This document shows positions 1-8,356 of a stretch of 10,446 nucleotides of DNA, in pieces. Numbering within the stretch: the stretch's first letter is position 1; the number at the start of each line of letters is the position of its first letter. Origin of the DNA: Euperipatoides rowelli (taxonomy: Eukaryota; Onychophora; Udeonychophora; Euonychophora; Peripatopsidae). A program made the position numbers and the translations under genes. The stretch lies in assembly GCA_003024985.2 (NCBI GenBank), contig PXIH01S0001788.1, one strand, 5' to 3'. Under the pieces are notes generated by a model. The model made no database searches. It was not told the DNA's origin and saw nothing but the letters and a program-made list of their open reading frames with translations.

Positions 1-258
1 GATGGAGAGAGTTTGTGAGGCAGAGATCAACAGAGAGTGGGGGGAGAGAGAGCTGGGGAGAGAGTGAGAGGGACAGGGGGAGAGTGAGAGCAGGGGAGAG
101 AAAGCGAGTGGTGAGAGTGGGGAGGGGAGAGAGGAAGGAGGACAGAAATAGGGAGAGAGCAGGTGAGAGAGTGGGGTGAAAGCGTAGAGGAGAGTGTGGG
201 TAGAGAGAGAGGTTAGAGAGAGAGTGGGTGAGCGAGCAGGGGAGAGATGAGGGGAGAG
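1..258. repeat. Imperfect GA-rich (purine) low-complexity tract
   Basis: The plus strand is almost entirely purine, built from variants of GAGAGAG, GGGGAGAG and GAGAGTG without a fixed period. It is broken by occasional T or C, for example GAGCAGGGGAGAG units. It begins before the window edge. Homopurine tracts of this type can adopt triplex structures, which is general knowledge and not shown here. No gene is seen in it. Confidence 0.95.
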
Positions 259-577
259 ATAACAGGTATCCTAAAAAAGTACAATGGTTATCTGGTGAGA
301 AAATCTAAGATAAACAGATAGATGTCAAAGTTCATTCAAGACTTGATTACTTATAAAAAAAAATCCTATTTTAAAATATACATGAATAAAAATTTGTCCA
401 ATTATGACAATAAGACATATTAGAAATTTACTAAAGATATTAATTAATAAGAGCATAAGAACATTTGAAAATGACCTAGTTACGAGGGCAAAATTTGATA
501 ATTGTTCAATCACATTAGAAATCAAAACAATAGCGTGTGCAAATTTATTGGAAATTAAAAAGTATACTTTAGATATT

Positions 578-618
578 TCTCCCTATACACTACATTCTGA
601 TTGTAGTGTATAGGGAGA
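578..618. repeat. Perfect 17-bp inverted repeat with 7-nt loop
   Basis: The arm TCTCCCTATACACTACA at 578-594 is followed by the loop TTCTGAT and its exact reverse complement at 602-618. The pairing stops sharply on the outer side. In surrounding sequence that is mostly random AT, a perfect 17-bp palindrome this compact is unlikely by chance. It may be a collapsed miniature transposon, a recent inverted duplication or a transcribed hairpin. The sequence does not decide between these. Confidence 0.95.
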
Positions 619-1577
619 GAACAAGCGTATATTGCTGTGCAAACTTAATTGCATTGTTTAATTGGTGACAGTTAAATGCATTGCCAATTGTGACAATTTA
701 TTATCGCAGCCAAGGACCCCTAGGAATTGCTGGGTAGCCGGGTGGATCAAGTCTACACTGTTCTTTTCATATACCAGGAAAATATTTTCATTGCAAAGAT
801 AAAATAAGGAGAACTGTATATTTCAATCCAATGGTACATTGACCATAATGGAAGCCACAGCAATTCTAATGCTTTTAATTTGAGCTTTAATTTCTTTAAC
901 GTTTCTCAAAATGGAAGTATGACAACTCCTGGTTTTCAGTGAAACTGGTGTTCTTCCAATTATTTATAGTCCTGGTGAATTAAGGTTTTCCTTGTACAAT
1001 CTGAAATCCAAAGGTTTAAAATATACGAATGTCATCACTTCATGCGAGTATTATGTTACATCTAATTATAAATTATTAAGTGTGAACATAGTATACATTA
1101 CATGAACGATTTGGAAATAAATAAATTTTAAATCACCATTTTATTCTGAAATGTTCAGCTTTTATACAACAATAGATATTTGGAGTTCATTTTTACCAGT
1201 TAAATTTGCAGTCCACATTAAAATATATATATACGGTATATATATTCAATATATGGACACATAGATTTGAATTGTGGGAATTTTTTACTTGTTTTCCTCC
1301 TCCCCTCCATCACAGCTACCCAACCTCTCAAAACCATGTTGAAGAGAAGCTACAGTAGATTAGTCAGGTTAAAATCAAATTAAAATTATACATACCAAGA
1401 TTTCTAGACAAATAAAAAATTTATAACGACAAACATTATTTGCAAACTACTGGCCAACTAACAACAGTAACTCCTCTAGCAAAATGAAACAGAAATCACT
1501 AATACACCGACACACACATTCACAAGACAACACCCAGGAGGGAAGAGGAACTCCATACATACCATTCGATTTCCTAC
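619..1577. other. Non-coding AT-rich sequence 3' of the last visible exon
   Basis: No exon with matching phase and splice sites was seen on the minus strand. If the gene continues, this is intron. Minor items are a slightly GC-richer patch at about 707-752 and an alternating AT stretch around 1220-1248 with TACGGTA near its centre. No RNA gene or transposon end is clear. Confidence 0.6.
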
Positions 1578-1677
1578 CTTGACTGTGAAGGTAAGGATAT
1601 GGATCCACAACACCACCTGGTGAGCGTTTGACTAGGGAATAAGTCTCATTCTCTTTACTGTCTACTTTATCAACTTC
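1578..1677 (-). CDS. Internal exon 5 of the visible set (100 nt), Pro/Gly-containing segment
   Basis: The acceptor TTTTTCTTTAG and donor CAAG|GTAGGA are both good. It starts on a codon boundary, matching exon 4, and ends one base into a codon. It reads EVDKVDSKENETYSLVKR and then SPGGVVDPYPYLHSQ. The latter part has the look of a conserved core and codon use unlike the AT-rich surroundings. It lies 3.56 kb from exon 4, so assignment to the same gene rests on strand, phase and continuation of the acidic helix. A following exon is expected beyond the window start; none was found in 1-1577. Confidence 0.7.
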
Positions 1678-4600
1678 CTAAAGAAAAAGAAATATGTTTA
1701 AACTGACAATAAAAAGAGAAATTATAGTATACCATTATCATAAAATGTGTCTTGTCAAATTACTCAACATATATTTGACAAATGTCTATAGATATAGTAA
1801 TAAAATAATTATGAAATACTGAAGAGATGGCCAATAAGAACAAGGGTTTCATGAAGTTATCTCCCCAGCAATATATTATATCACAATATAATAATTAGCC
1901 TGATAACTACTACTTTTTTTTATAAAGTACCATACCGTAAATCAGGGGTGCTCATACTTTTGGACTCAGTGATCTATTTAAAAAAAAATCTTTAGTGATT
2001 GACCTTAGCATGGGGCCTACCCTGTACAGTTACCTCCCCCCCCCCCATAAAAAAAGGTTAGCATATTGCCATATTCTAACCTGCACCAGATCGCCAAAGC
2101 ATTTTTCACCTGCTTCTTATACCCCTCTCCACCTCCCCCCCCCCCCTCTTGTTTACTCTGCACATAATGCAACATTAGGTCAGGTTGTTTTGAGGGATCA
2201 CTTTTTAATAAAAGAATCACATGTAAAATAGCGTAATAACATCAAAGATATAAAAATGCAATTCGTTCTTTTATTAAAGTGATTTTATTTTATTTCAAAC
2301 TAAAACAATTTATTTATTTTTAATGTATAAAGCTAGAAAGCTTTGTTACTGTATATAAAATTGTGAAAAAAACATTTTTAATTACAGTATTTACTTATTT
2401 AATCATAAAACCTAAATTTAGTAGATTTAATAAATAGTTCTATAAAACCAAAATTTATATTTCTCTCTTTTAATAATGATAATGTAATAAAAATAATGTA
2501 GGGACGTATTTATCTACTTACCAAATTACATTATAAATCTTAGTTTTTATTTGTTGTTTATTATATTTTTAATAAGTTTCTTTAATTTTTACAAGACAAG
2601 GGATCTCAGCAGATAGGAAGAAATTTGATTATGTTACCTTGCATTGACTGCACGTTGTTGTCACCGCTCCCGAGTCATTCTTATTGAATGTAAGCGGTAA
2701 ATAATGTTAGTAGAGACGTAGTTTAGTTTTTTATTTATTTCAATTTATTCAATTACTCAAAAAATATTCAGAACAGAGTGTCTCTCTTGGCGGATTAACA
2801 TTCCTAACTTACTGTATATCTTCAGTTATGGTTTAAAAACAATTTTAAAATTATATAAGCAGCTGCGATCGACCAAAAAACTGGCTGTGATTGACCGGTC
2901 GATCGCGATTGATTGTTTGAGCACCTCTGCGGCGTAAATGTTGACATTTTTAACATTTTAATTCGTAAAAGTTTATTGTAACATAACTTAAAAATATGGT
3001 AAGTTAAAAAAATATATAACAAAATAATGTTTATTTTATGACTATTAAAACAAAATTTGGTGTCCAATGTCGATGTGGACACCAAATAATACTTTTTTAA
3101 AACCTAAAAATGATACTGCAACTGAAAAATGTTTTTATTTAATAGTAGCAAGCAAAAAAAACCATAACTAATTGGGATTGGAAAATTTGATATACGGATA
3201 TATTTTTATTTTATTCTCAAGCAACGCTCTTTTGCATGTACAGTAAATGTGACTGCTTTTTTTTAAAAAAAGAAAAACGAGTTAATATACTATAGCAAAT
3301 TTATTTTATTGTTTTTCTTTAATTCTTCCTTCGGTTTATAGCGTCTGGGTGTTTAACTTTACATGGCCCTTTCCTCCCAAAACTCACCATTTACAGGCAT
3401 TGATTGGTTAATGGTTGGGCCTACGGAAGTTGTGTAAAATTGATCAAAATTAATAATAAAAAGTATATTGCACCTCTTGATTATAATAGGGTTATTGAGT
3501 AGGAGTTAGGGTTCCCGGTTGGGGTAAAATTAGGACTCTAAATAAAGAAAAGATAAGGCATCGGTGAATTTGACATAGTCATACGCCATTAGCTGGTTTT
3601 GAGAGGAAAGGGTAACGTAAAGTTTGAAACCCAGGTGTTTGTCTTTGGTTCATGCCTTCAAAGAACAGCTGATTTTTGTTTATATATTGTTTATGTTCAT
3701 AGCGTGGACTTTCTATTTTTTAAATAGTAAATGTCGTTACTATTTAAGAACGTAACAGACATAGCTCAAAGTCTTAGCTATTGGAATGACATTCGTCATT
3801 CCGTGTTATTTCTGTGACTGGATTGGTGAATGTCAATGCAAGAAGTTTGTGCTGCTGATATACTGTACAGCTTTGGTTAGTTTAAGTCTTATTGTTTCAC
3901 TTGTATTTTTCATAGCGAGTTGTTATTGCTGGATTTATGTTATTTTGTTCCAAGGCAATAAACAGTTTGCACTTCACTTTGGTTTCTGTCACCATTCTTT
4001 TGTTTTAAAATAAAACCAGCTATTTTAATACATACTATATAAAGACAATACAAAATAGTTTTTCTTTAATTATTAGATATTCATGCAATTTATATTTTAA
4101 GAAAAAAAAAATACTTATTAGGATTTTTAAGACTCGGTTTTCTTTTAAGTTGTACCATACACATCTTTGGCATTTCTCATTTATTTTAAATATTAGTGTA
4201 TAACTTGTAATAAAAAGATGTGAAACCTTCAGGAGAACCTACTGTAATACACCTAGTTTATAATATTTACTGGCTTTTTACCTCTCGTATTCTCATGAAC
4301 ATGGCTTAAGTACCAGTCTGTAAAACTAATCAAAACATATTGGCTGAGTTCACCTAAGATAAGGCTTATAAATATGGTATTTGAAAAAGTGAGGTGGAGG
4401 GTTCAGAATTTGCTTTACTTTTTTGCTGTTAGCTACTACAAACAGTCAGTAGGACAATGTAACATTTAGAGTGAAACTATGGAAGATGAACTATTTAAAT
4501 TTCAATGCATATTAATTTGAATTTCATAATGTAGCAAGACCAGGTACATTACCTTTTTTTTATATGATCAGCAATTTGATCATGAAAGTACATAATTTTT

Positions 4601-7600
4601 TTTTTTTTTTGATTTCAAATAATTTTTGCAACCACTGAAGAATTATAGACAATATCAACAATTATTAAACAATTTTTTTTTAATAAATCTGCTTTTGAAA
4701 AGAATTACTGTATATTGATTGAGTTAATTAAATGTCGTTTTCTATACGGTAATGAATAATTTAACATTAAGAACTATTTCATCTAAACCAGTAGTTGTCT
4801 ACCTGTGGTCCGTGGACGACAAGTGGTCCCTGGAGCATTTTCAGGTGGTCCCTGACTATTTTACCAATTAAAAAAAAGCCTAAATTTTTAGTTTGCCAAC
4901 TAATCAATAACTTGTGTAATTGAATATTGTCATATTCTTTCTAAAACAATTGATTATGATATTGTGATATTACATATAAGCTGGTGGACCCCCCCCCCCC
5001 TTAAAAAAAAAGCTTGTCAAATAATATCTATTTGTGTGTGTGTGTGTGTGCTGGTGTCCGCAACTTATATGTAGTTGGAAAAGTATTCCTCACATGTAAA
5101 AAGGTTGGGAACAACTTACTGGTTTAAACACTCTTAATAAATTACGACTATAATCAATATAAGTTTCTGTACATCAGACTACCCAGTTCAACACAAGTGT
5201 TCTTCTTTTTTCTTAAATATTCCTGATTTTCCCATTACCTTTTCCGCAATTATGAGGTTCAACTCTTCCATTCTTTCCAGGTTTTCTTCTTCTAAATCCA
5301 AGTTTTCAATGACTTTATCTTCGGTAATCGCCTGCTCAGGAGAGTGTACCCAGTCGGAATCATTATTTTTCATAGCCTCATTTTCAATCGGACTGAGATA
5401 ATCATCAGGGTTTGAAGAATAAGACGCATCAACATCATCTACATCATCGCTCAAGAAGGAAGCCTGTTCAGAACTAGAAGATTCAGTTACAGAACGAGCT
5501 CGCATAAATCGTGGTTTAAAATCTATAAGGGAAATGTAATAAGATTTTTTTTAAAAATTACAATTTTAAGGAGTATTATTTTGACTTGTTAAAATTATTA
5601 TATACAAATAGATTTTATTAAGATTTAAAAAAAAAAAAACCTGGCAGCTATTAAAATTAATTACAGTATATGTCTTTTCTATAAATTTGCAAATTTCAAA
5701 GCCTACTAAGCATTCGGTTTCATTTGTATTGATCTTAAGATAAGTGCAAGACAGTCCAATAGTTCCATGTTTCTGGTCTCCTTTTTTTTTTGTTTGCAGC
5801 TTTGCTTATAAACTTCCTGCCAAAATTAGAATAGTAAATAACGAGGTTATTTATAGCTAGGCCCTTTTGAATAAAAAAGAAAATTGATTTTTTATATTAT
5901 TGTTTGTTTTATAAATTTGGGTCCCCTAACAACTCAAGGACTGTAAAGCATTACTTCCTGTACTTCCACAAAGTGCTGCCCCCTGGTCCTTGCTTAATGT
6001 TTTTTTTTTATAAGTTTCCCACAACCTTGCTAAATTTGATAAGTTTATAAATAATGAACTAATAAAGAGTGAAAATTTCCCGGCAGGCTTAATTTATTAT
6101 TTAAAACACTACATGGTATCAGTATGGCATAAATTAATGGGTCATGGATATATTCATGAGGCTAAAATTAGGGACATACACAAAAAAATAAGTTAACAAC
6201 ACTGATTTGAGTAAATTAAAATTAGTTATTCAATTCCTAAAGATGTGGGTATACTAACCACCTCTTACGTGCTCCTGTAAAAATTCTCTTTGCTGTTTCC
6301 GTTCTTCTTTGCTAAGGAGACTTCGAGAATTCTGGGTAGCTGGGGGACAAACACAGTTATCCTTATCTTTGTATTTTCTGCCATTAACTGAAGCAGAAAA
6401 GGCTGCAGGGATTCGACATTTATACATACGTAATTTTCCAGTTTCATCTCGACGACATTCCCATTTCTGAAAAGCGAAAAACGAAACAATATAAAAGAGA
6501 TATGCTAAGTTTGTTCTACAAAGACAATGCTAAAATTTTGCTATACCAAAAGTTATAGATGAAAAAACACTAACAGATTAGGAGACAATTAGATAAGTCC
6601 CATATTTACTGAAGTCTACATATATTTCCTAATTTTTCAAAAGCAAAAAATATATTTCAGAGATGTTGACGGCTATTCTTTAAATTGTACAAATGTTAAT
6701 ATTTGACAATAGCAATAAAAATTATTTATTAAAATAGGTTGGTGAAATTTATTTACGAGTATTGACTGGAAGTACATTAGCCTACAAAATATAAATTAAA
6801 ATTTTTAATATATTTTGCTTACTTGAAATTTTGTACAAGGTGACTCAAATTCTGGCTTCTTACATTCAGTTTCCATTCGGAACTCTTTAATTGATAACCC
6901 AAGTTTATCAGCTTGTATTTTCTCCCGAATCTGAAGCTTTCGTTTGGTTATTTTTCTAGAGTAATCATTTAAAAAGAAATAATAATTTTGATTGAGCAAA
7001 GATTCAATGGTCCCGCAATCAATCATATTAAGATATTTACCAATGTTTGAATAAGTAAAATGTATAAAAGAAGTATTACAAAAAAAATATTAATATAACT
7101 GAATAAAAATTAAGATAACACTACCAAAACTGAAATAAATCTTAATAAAGCCATTATGTTAAAAATAATAACAAGAAATGGCTAAGTACACAATAAGAGG
7201 CAGTAGCCAATATAAAAATGAAAAAGAAATAAAAGGTACAAAATATGTGTATGTGGTGTGTGTATATATATATATACTGTATTGTCTGTATATGTGTGGC
7301 GATCTAGTGTTATAAAGACCTGCATGTGCCTGGTATAATCCTGTCAATTAGCTAGGTGTTTCGATGGTCAAGAGATTGATATATAACTGTATAGTTGAAC
7401 ATTTCCTTCACAAATCACCTGCTAGGATTTATATTTTAACTATCCCTAAATTCACCAGAATTTAGAATTGCATAATTTACTGCCAAGACATCCATCCTCC
7501 CCAACTGACCTGATCAGATAAATTAAATTCAACAACTGTGCTTTCACACAAGAGGAGCTTGGATTCACTGTCAAAAATTATACAACTTAAAGGCAACCAA

Positions 7601-7913
7601 TAAGAAAACATTATTAGCTCAAAAACTTCTACCACAATAACCTTTTTGAGCCAAATATGTTTTAAAACAACTAAACAAAATTTATTGACACAATGTTACG
7701 ACCAATATAGTACGGACCAGATATCAGTCATAAGATTACTATAAGACATTATCACCAGCCAGAAGGGAATGGCTGGCTTTAATGGCCCATCTCGAGATGA
7801 TTTAATGATGAATGTTGCAAAGAAAATTAAAACTGAAATACAATACTTACCCTCGCTCTATTAAAAATGTGTCTCTCCATGGAATTTTATTCTTTAGCTG
7901 ACCTCTGTAGGAA
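1578..7913 (-). CDS. Five consecutive internal exons of an unrecognised protein-coding gene (partial)
   Basis: Coding order: join of 7913-7851, 6955-6823, 6466-6262, 5522-5239 and 1677-1578, 785 nt giving about 261 residues. Each exon has an AG acceptor and GT donor, and every junction restores the same open frame although intron phases are 2, 0, 1 and 0; chance AT-rich ORFs would not do this. Predicted protein, counting from the first complete residue: basic residues 22-40; cysteines at 52, 61, 69, 82, 103 and 105, with no histidine nearby, possibly metal-binding; charged KEERKQQREF helix near 117-126; acidic Ser-rich segment 140-195 with SP sites at 177 and 194; acidic helix about 200-232; SPGGVVDPYPYL at 247-258. 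No signal peptide or membrane segment is seen in this part. I do not recognise the family. The composition would suit a nuclear or cytoskeletal scaffold, but that is only inference. First and last exons are missing, so start, stop and full length are unknown. Confidence 0.8.
1943..2929. mobile_element. Non-autonomous hAT-type DNA transposon copy (about 987 bp)
   Basis: The left end CAGGGGTGCTCATACTTTT and the right end, read inward as CAGAGGTGCTCAAACAATC, share an 11-of-12 terminal inverted repeat. The flanks CCGTAAAT (1935-1942) and GCGTAAAT (2932-2939) match at 7 of 8 positions, as an 8-bp hAT target duplication would, with two extra bases CG between the right terminus and the duplication. 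CAGRGGTG termini and 8-bp duplications are typical of hAT elements. A subterminal GATCGACC / GGTCGATCGCGATT block near the right end adds support. The interior is AT-rich with 11-C and 12-C runs and no transposase frame, so it depended on another element's enzyme. Confidence 0.75.
2036..2146. repeat. Two long poly-C runs inside the hAT copy
   Basis: C runs of 11 (2036-2046) and 12 (2135-2146) lie within 111 bp, both in pyrimidine-rich context. They break several short frames. A long minus-strand frame here is glycine-rich only because it translates poly-G, and it is not a gene. Confidence 0.9.
3055..3087. repeat. 12-bp perfect hairpin
   Basis: ATTTGGTGTCCA (3055-3066), a 9-nt loop ATGTCGATG, then TGGACACCAAAT (3076-3087). 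Pairing is perfect. It lies about 125 bp past the right end of the hAT copy and is not part of it by its target duplication. Confidence 0.9.
3345..3634. repeat. Imperfect 39-bp inverted repeat pair, 212-bp spacer
   Basis: The left arm is 3345-3383 and the right arm 3596-3634. Hand alignment of one with the reverse complement of the other gives 32 of 39 matches without gaps. Shared blocks include CTGGGT, AACTTTAC, CCCTTTCCTC and CAAAAC. The spacer is less AT-rich than its surroundings. It could be the termini of an old foldback or miniature transposon, or an inverted duplication. No clear target duplication was found next to the arms. Confidence 0.8.
3717..3750. repeat. Near-perfect AT-rich hairpin, 6-nt loop
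   Basis: TTTTTAAATAGTAA... pairs with TTACTATTTAAGAA around loop ATGTCG (3731-3736). The inner 11 pairs are perfect, followed by one T-G and two more pairs. Confidence 0.85.
3783..3802. repeat. 8-bp perfect hairpin with 4-nt loop
   Basis: GGAATGAC, loop ATTC, GTCATTCC. It is compact and perfect but short. It sits 33 bp from the preceding hairpin. Confidence 0.8.
4789..5121. mobile_element. Non-autonomous hAT-type DNA transposon copy (about 333 bp)
   Basis: The left end is CAGTAGTTGTCTACCTGTGG. The right end, read inward, is CAGTAAGTTGTTCCCAACCTTTTT, the familiar CAGTGGTTCCCAACC type of hAT terminus. Flanks ATCTAAAC (4781-4788) and GTTTAAAC (5122-5129) agree at 6 of 8 positions, fitting a decayed 8-bp duplication. 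Subterminal GTGGTCC / GGTGGTCCCTGA repeats at 4805-4855 are also usual for such elements. The interior has a 12-C run (4989-5000) and a TG microsatellite. No coding capacity. Confidence 0.8.
5032..5050. repeat. (TG)n microsatellite, about 9 units
   Basis: A pure TG dinucleotide run inside the 333-bp hAT copy. It probably expanded after insertion. Confidence 0.95.
5239..5522 (-). CDS. Internal exon 4 of the visible set (284 nt), acidic Ser-rich and helical segment
   Basis: The acceptor is TTCCCTTATAG and the donor AAG|GTAATG. The first two bases complete an aspartate codon from exon 3, then FKPRFMRARSVTESSSSEQ follows. The middle is rich in D, S and N (low complexity, probably disordered) with YLSPIE and VHSPEQ as possible proline-directed phosphorylation sites. 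The end, NLDLEEENLERMEELNLI, is a likely acidic helix or short coiled coil. The frame stays open past the donor for about 17 more codons to a stop at 5188, so a retained-intron C-terminus ending EEHLC is possible but less likely, because the downstream exon joins in phase. Confidence 0.82.
5523..6261 (-). other. Intron between exons 3 and 4
   Basis: Donor GTGGTTAGT, acceptor CCCTTATAG. AT-rich with T and A runs. The only GC-richer patch is at about 5965-5995 and contains a CTCF-like motif. No transposon ends seen. Confidence 0.65.
5977..5989 (-). promoter_or_regulatory. CTCF-like core motif (weak candidate)
   Basis: The minus strand reads GGACCAGGGGGCA, matching 11 of 13 positions of the known CTCF core CCASYAGRKGGCR. 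It lies in an intron. Motif resemblance alone does not show binding, and many repeats carry similar words. Confidence 0.25.
6262..6466 (-). CDS. Internal exon 3 of the visible set (205 nt), cysteine-containing segment
   Basis: The acceptor TTTTCGCTTTTCAG has a clear pyrimidine tract. The frame starts KWECRRDETGKLRMYKC and runs through SVNGRKYKDKDNCVC to LLSKEERKQQREFLQEHVR. Four of the six clustered cysteines are here. The longest open frame over this interval is a different, shadow frame; the chosen frame is the one that joins both neighbours. To stay in frame the donor must be GTGGTTAGT after AGAG. A better-looking GTAAGA seven bases earlier would shift the frame. Confidence 0.78.
6823..6955 (-). 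CDS. Internal exon 2 of the visible set (133 nt), basic region and two cysteines
   Basis: The acceptor ATTACTCTAG and donor CAA|GTAAGC are good. The exon begins with one base that finishes a glycine codon and ends on a codon boundary. It encodes KITKRKLQIREKIQADKLG, a lysine/arginine-rich amphipathic stretch, then SIKEFRMETEC and ESPCTKFQ. The open frame extends through the acceptor into the intron, so the splice sites and not the frame set the limits. Confidence 0.8.
6956..7850 (-). other. Intron between exons 1 and 2, with microsatellite
   Basis: Donor GTAAGT and acceptor ATTACTCTAG. Contents are AT-rich sequence, a TG/TA microsatellite at about 7245-7277, and a weak tRNA-like patch at about 7295-7368. 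A 6-bp hairpin CCAGCC/GGCTGG lies at 7755-7776. Confidence 0.65.
7245..7277. repeat. Compound TG/TA microsatellite
   Basis: A TGTGTATGTGGTGTGTG segment leads into a TATATATATATA run and ends at a TACTGTA word. Low complexity, no coding signal. Confidence 0.85.
7851..7913 (-). CDS. Internal exon 1 of the visible set (63 nt)
   Basis: The acceptor is TATTTTTAG and the donor is GG followed by GTAAGTAT, a near-perfect donor consensus. The frame that joins the next exon reads SYRGQLKNKIPWRDTFLIER, with the last codon split two plus one as a glycine. The first base completes a codon begun in an unseen upstream exon. The frame is open throughout. On its own 63 nt would be weak evidence; the strong donor and the phase match to 6955-6823 support it. 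Confidence 0.72.
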
Positions 7914-8030
7914 CTAAAAATACATAAATAAAAATACAAATTATGAAAATAAACCAATATGTGTTTTTAACAAGGAAAATAAAATATCTAGGCTACATTA
8001 AATTTGAAAGATTTTTTTTTTTTTTAGTTG

Positions 8031-8356
8031 CAGGCTCATTTTCCATTTATCATCGCTATATAGTTCCATGGTTTACCTTTACCGAACCTATGGGTCCCCC
8101 ATCCTATCATTCTGGTCATAACTATATAGTTTCTTTTGTATTTTGTTCAAACATGGGGGGGGGGGGGGTGAGTGGGGCAGTTGGAATACAGACCCATCCA
8201 CCCCTTCAATGTGGGGCCCTGCTTTCATGATAACTTATTTTTCATTAATTACCTAAATAAAATTAAAAAAAAAAAAAAATTCAAAGGGCCCGTGGTGATC
8301 GCCGGCCATCCGGCAGGGCCTTGCCGCCACTGCTCCCACTCTTAGCGACACCCCTG
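8031..8356. mobile_element. Probable DNA transposon remnant with poly-G run and GC-rich end
   Basis: GC content here is clearly above the surroundings. The interval holds a 14-G run (8155-8168), an A run, then a GC-rich island (8286-8356). Read on the minus strand the island starts CAGGGGTGTCGCTAAGAG and contains CAGTGGCGGCAAGGCC, both styles of terminus common in hAT-like elements. GCCGGCCATCCGGC forms a small hairpin. No partner terminus or target duplication was found, so the left limit is arbitrary and the family is unassigned. Confidence 0.45.

Larger units (their letters stand above)
1678..5238 (-). other. Large intron (about 3.56 kb) loaded with repeats
   Basis: It is bounded by GTAATG at 5238-5233 and TTCTTTAG ending at 1678 in minus-strand sense. 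It carries both well-delimited hAT-type copies and four inverted repeats, together more than a third of its length. This explains why it is several times longer than the other introns (739, 356 and 895 nt). The part at 4021-4780 is AT-rich with T runs and no recognisable element. Confidence 0.65.

Noticed and set aside
707-752. GC-richer patch that might be a SINE or tRNA-like segment
   Set aside because: No recognisable A or B box pair, no repeat partner in the window and no tail.
1995-2231. Plus-strand frame of 78 codons rich in proline, and its minus-strand partner rich in glycine
   Set aside because: Both are produced by poly-C/poly-G runs inside the hAT copy and have no protein-like features.
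2822-3085. Minus-strand frame of 87 codons
   Set aside because: It straddles the right end of the hAT copy and a hairpin, and its composition is that of random AT-rich sequence.
3786-4013. Plus-strand frame of 75 codons with hydrophobic stretches
   Set aside because: It starts inside a hairpin, has AT-driven composition, lacks supporting splice sites and lies in an intron with inverted repeats.
6265-6489. Minus-strand frame of 74 codons starting MFRFSLF
   Set aside because: It overlaps exon 3 in another frame; only the alternative frame joins both neighbouring exons.
7745-7864. Plus-strand frame of about 38 codons containing GMAGFNGPSRDDLMMN
   Set aside because: It overlaps exon 1 on the other strand, is short, and lacks convincing splice sites. 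It could be a repeat relic.
7943-8230. Plus-strand frame of 95 codons
   Set aside because: It runs through a T run and a 14-G run in repeat-like sequence and has no protein-like pattern.
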